Source: Ruania zhangjianzhongii (GTDB lineage Bacteria > Actinomycetota > Actinomycetes > Actinomycetales > Beutenbergiaceae). From it: a stretch of DNA of 64,000 bases. Positions 61,505 to 64,000 of this stretch are shown piece by piece (position 1 is the stretch's first letter; every line of letters begins with the position of its first letter). The notes under the pieces were generated by a model. That model ran no database searches, was not told the origin of the DNA, and worked only from the letters and a program-made list of their open reading frames with translations. The stretch lies in contig NZ_CP042828.1 of assembly GCF_008000995.1 (NCBI RefSeq), positions 1,302,001 to 1,366,000 on the forward strand, read 5' to 3'. The position numbers and the translations under genes are program-made.

Positions 61505-62617
61505 GTGGCTATCGACTTCTCCGAGGAGATCCAGAATCTCCGGCATACCCTGGACCAGATCACCGCGGTCACTGACCCAGATGAGCTGAGGGCCCGGATC
61601 GCGGAGCTGTCCGAGCAGGCGGCCGCACCGGACCTCTGGGACGACCCGGACTCCGCCCAGCAGGTCACCAGCAAGCTCTCCCACGCCCAGCACGATCTGG
61701 AGCGACTGGAGAGGCTGGCCGCTCGGATCGAGGACCTCGGGGCTCTGGTGGAGCTCGCACACGAGGAGGACGACGAGGACACCCTTCAGGAAGCGGGCAA
61801 CGAGCTCACCTCGATCCGCAAGGCGCTGTCCGAGCTGGAGGTCCGCACGCTGCTCTCCGGTGAGTACGACCAGCGGGAGGCCGTGGTGACCATCCGGGCC
61901 GGTGCCGGCGGTGTGGACGCCGCAGACTTCGCCGAGATGCTGATGCGGATGTACCTGCGCTGGGCCGAGCGCAACGGTTACGGCACTGCTGTGCTGGACA
62001 CCTCCTACGCGGAGGAGGCCGGCCTGAAGTCCGCGACCTTCGAGATCAAGGCGCCGTACGCCTTCGGCGTCCTCTCCGTGGAGGCAGGCACCCACCGGCT
62101 GGTGCGCATCTCGCCGTTCGACAACCAGGGCCGCCGGCAGACCTCGTTCGCCGCAGTGGAAGTAGTTCCGTTGATCGAGCAGACCGACTCGATCGAGATC
62201 CCGGAGGCGGATATCAAGGTGGACGTGTTCCGCTCCTCCGGCCCCGGCGGGCAGAGCGTGAACACCACGGACTCCGCCGTCCGGATGACGCACCTGCCCA
62301 CCGGGATCGTCGTCTCGATGCAGAACGAGAAGTCCCAGATCCAGAACCGCGCCGCTGCCCTGCGCGTGCTCCAGTCCCGGTTGCTGCTCAAGCGCCAGGA
62401 GGAGCAGGACGCTGCGAAGAAGGCCCTCGCCGGCGATGTGAAGGCCTCCTGGGGTGACCAGATGCGCTCCTACGTGCTGCAGCCGTACCAGATGGTCAAG
62501 GATCTGCGCACCGAACACGAGTCCGGCAACACCGCGGCGATCTTCGACGGCGAGATCGAGGACTTCATCGATGCCGGCATCCGCTGGCGTAAGCAGCAGG
62601 AGGTCGACGGCGAGTAG
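61505..62617 (+). CDS. prfB: peptide chain release factor 2
   Basis: Terminates translation at UGA and UAA. 370 residues. It has the SPF stop-codon recognition motif (RISPFDNQG), the GGQ catalytic motif in [10 protein letters not shown], and [13 protein letters not shown]. There is no in-frame early UGA, so the programmed frameshift of E. coli prfB is absent. GTG start at 61505 lies 8 bases after TACCCT, suggesting a leaderless mRNA. Neighbour of ftsE as in most actinobacteria. Confidence 0.97.
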   Translation: MAIDFSEEIQNLRHTLDQITAVTDPDELRARIAELSEQAAAPDLWDDPDSAQQVTSKLSHAQHDLERLERLAARIEDLGALVELAHEEDDEDTLQEAGNELTSIRKALSELEVRTLLSGEYDQREAVVTIRAGAGGVDAADFAEMLMRMYLRWAERNGYGTAVLDTSYAEEAGLKSATFEIKAPYAFGVLSVEAGTHRLVRISPFDNQGRRQTSFAAVEVVPLIEQTDSIEIPEADIKVDVFRSSGPGGQSVNTTDSAVRMTHLPTGIVVSMQNEKSQIQNRAAALRVLQSRLLLKRQEEQDAAKKALAGDVKASWGDQMRSYVLQPYQMVKDLRTEHESGNTAAIFDGEIEDFIDAGIRWRKQQEVDGE

Positions 62618-62625
62618 TCGTCTCT

Positions 62626-62676
62626 CCCGGCCCGCTCGCGCGGGTTGGCGCTGCTGGTGCTGCCCGCTCGGCCGGG
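62626..62676. terminator. stem-loop after prfB
   Basis: CCCGGCC at 62626 pairs with GGCCGGG at 62670, and an inner CCCGC-TCGC-GCGGG hairpin lies between. It is followed by CCTTTCG. Weak to moderate support as a terminator between prfB and ftsE. Confidence 0.4.
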
Positions 62677-62892
62677 CCTTTCGTGCACCCTGGCACGCGA
62701 GCGAGGCAGATCCGCCTCGATGGCGCTGACCGGCCGGAGAATCCGGGCTATTCTGCGATCCAGGGTACGAAGGACGCCACCTTTGCCCAGGCCACCTTCG
62801 GCGTGTCACAGCAGACAGGAGCGAATCGCTGTTTATGGTGCCAGTGGCCAGGGTTTGTCCTTCCCCCATCCCCGAGACTGGCCAGGCAGCAC

Positions 62893-63582
62893 GTGATTCG
62901 GTTCAAGAAGGTGTCCAAGGTCTACGCCCGCGGGGCTCGGCCTGCATTGGACCAGGTGTCCCTCGAGGTCGAGCGAGGCGAGTTCGTCTTCCTCGTCGGC
63001 GCCTCTGGTTCGGGCAAGTCGACGTTCCTGCGGCTGGTGCTGCGCGAGGAACGGCCCACCTCCGGGTCTGTGTTCGTGGCCGGCCGCGATCTGGCGCACG
63101 TCTCCACCTGGAAGGTGCCGCACCTGCGCCGCCAGATCGGCTGCGTGTTCCAGGATTTCCGGCTGCTGCACAACAAGTCGGTCTTCGACAACGTGGCGAT
63201 CGCCATGCAGGTGATCGGCAAACCGCGGCACCAGGTGATGACCACCGTGCCGGAGACCTTGGAGATGGTGGGGCTGGCCGGCAAGGAGAAGCGGCTGCCG
63301 CACGAGCTCTCCGGCGGTGAGCAGCAGCGGGTCGCGATCGCCCGTGCATTCGTGAACCGGCCGGCGATCGTGCTCGCCGACGAGCCGACCGGCAACTTGG
63401 ACCCGACCACTTCGGTGGGCATCATGCGACTGCTGGACCGGATCAACCGGACTGGCACCACGATCGTGATGGCCACCCACGACGACGAGATCGTCGACCA
63501 GATGCGCAAGCGCGTGGTGGAGCTGGTGGACGGGCAGATGGTGCGTGACCAGGACCGCGGCGTCTACGGCGCGGCGCGGTAA
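62893..63582 (+). CDS. ftsE: cell division ATP-binding protein FtsE
   Basis: ATPase of the FtsEX complex that activates peptidoglycan hydrolases at the division site. 229 residues. Walker [10 protein letters not shown], Walker [14 protein letters not shown], signature [15 protein letters not shown], and [16 protein letters not shown], the FtsE-specific Q-loop region. GTG start at 62893; no clear Shine-Dalgarno. An upstream open frame continues but does not look FtsE-like. Next gene is ftsX. Confidence 0.96.
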   Translation: MIRFKKVSKVYARGARPALDQVSLEVERGEFVFLVGASGSGKSTFLRLVLREERPTSGSVFVAGRDLAHVSTWKVPHLRRQIGCVFQDFRLLHNKSVFDNVAIAMQVIGKPRHQVMTTVPETLEMVGLAGKEKRLPHELSGGEQQRVAIARAFVNRPAIVLADEPTGNLDPTTSVGIMRLLDRINRTGTTIVMATHDDEIVDQMRKRVVELVDGQMVRDQDRGVYGAAR

Positions 63583-63593
63583 GGGGGCTGATC

Positions 63594-64000
63594 ATGCGAG
63601 CACGCTTCGTCCTCTCCCAGATCGGCAACGGTCTGCGCCGGAACATCGCCATGGCCGCGTCGGTGGTGCTGGTCACGTTCATCTCGCTGGCGTTCGTCGG
63701 CGCCGCGATCTTGCTGCAGATGCAGATCTCGAACATGAAGGACGACTGGTACGACCGGGTCGAGGTGTCGATCTTCCTCTGCCCGGAAAGCTCCAGCGTG
63801 CCCAACTGTGCCAACGGAGAGGCCACTGAGGACCAGGTGGCCGAGCTGCAGACGCTGCTCACCTCGGATGCGCTCAGCGACTACGTCGACGAGGTGTACG
63901 TCGAGACCAAGGACCAGGCGTACGAGGCCTACCTGGAGCAGTTCGGTGACCAGGAGTGGGCGCAGTCGATCACGGCCGAGCAGATGCAGATGTCCCTGCG
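63594..64000 (+). CDS. ftsX: cell division protein FtsX, 5' part
   Basis: Membrane partner of FtsE. 135 codons visible before the window ends. A cytoplasmic start (MRARFVLSQIGNGLRRNIAM) leads into the first span, then the extracytoplasmic domain that binds hydrolases such as RipC in mycobacteria. This domain has two Cys (FLCPESS and PNCANGE), likely disulfide-forming, and is rich in Glu and Gln. It starts 11 bases after ftsE. Confidence 0.93.
   Translation, partial: MRARFVLSQIGNGLRRNIAMAASVVLVTFISLAFVGAAILLQMQISNMKDDWYDRVEVSIFLCPESSSVPNCANGEATEDQVAELQTLLTSDALSDYVDEVYVETKDQAYEAYLEQFGDQEWAQSITAEQMQMSL

Noticed and set aside
61505-61600. Programmed frameshift in prfB
   Set aside because: The reading frame is continuous from the GTG and no early in-frame UGA is present.

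Overview
The window is a high-GC stretch of an actinobacterial chromosome. Coding is dense, GTG and TTG starts are frequent, and many genes overlap their neighbour by 1 to 4 bases. The order metG-tatD-rpfB-rsmA-ispE, followed later by tRNA-Gln-glmU-prs-rplY-pth-mfd, is the same backbone seen around Rv1007c to Rv1020 of Mycobacterium tuberculosis, so this is a conserved core locus with accessory genes inserted between the two halves. The RpfB, NrtR, IdeR-box and RF2-ftsEX features fit Actinomycetota. A Micrococcales member such as the Ruania/Beutenbergia group is my guess from overall character, not something proven here.

Bases 1-7377 hold metG (3' part), tatD, two G5/DUF348-type cell-wall hydrolases (the second a full RpfB), rsmA and ispE. 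Bases 7385-13197 form a divergent iron-siderophore uptake locus around an IdeR/DtxR-like box: a binding lipoprotein plus a siderophore-interacting protein fused to a methyltransferase-like domain on one side, two FecCD permeases and an ATPase on the other. Bases 13194-25869 are accessory: a DUF222/HNH gene, an orphan sugar-ABC permease, a Nat-type ABC exporter, an MFS protein, an ABC-F ATPase, and three paralogous small membrane proteins. Two of these paralogues share a duplicated promoter/leader and flank a TetR-glycosyltransferase pair.

Bases 26024-37104 hold a TetR gene, tRNA-Gln, glmU, prs, rplY, pth, an unusual 606-residue double-permease-like protein and mfd. Bases 37201-40681 are a TetR-controlled ABC exporter. 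Bases 41973-47769 form an NAD de novo operon (nrtR-nadA-nadB-nadC-cysteine desulfurase), all overlapping or nearly touching, with a candidate NrtR operator in its promoter. Bases 48560-57441 hold a GNAT enzyme, a CopB-type copper ATPase under a CsoR-like box, an ehu-type ectoine importer, an HhH-GPD protein and a Bcr/CflA-type MFS exporter. Bases 57691-61448 hold a sodium:solute symporter with a 45-residue single-span partner, and an aldehyde dehydrogenase. The window ends in prfB, ftsE and the start of ftsX.

The main things to look at again are the SIP-methyltransferase fusion, the three-paralogue membrane family with its duplicated leader, the 606-residue double permease, the symporter small subunit, several perfect palindromic operators, and a recurring pattern of short tandem repeats placed at or just after stop codons. 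I found no CRISPR array, rRNA, prophage or transposase.
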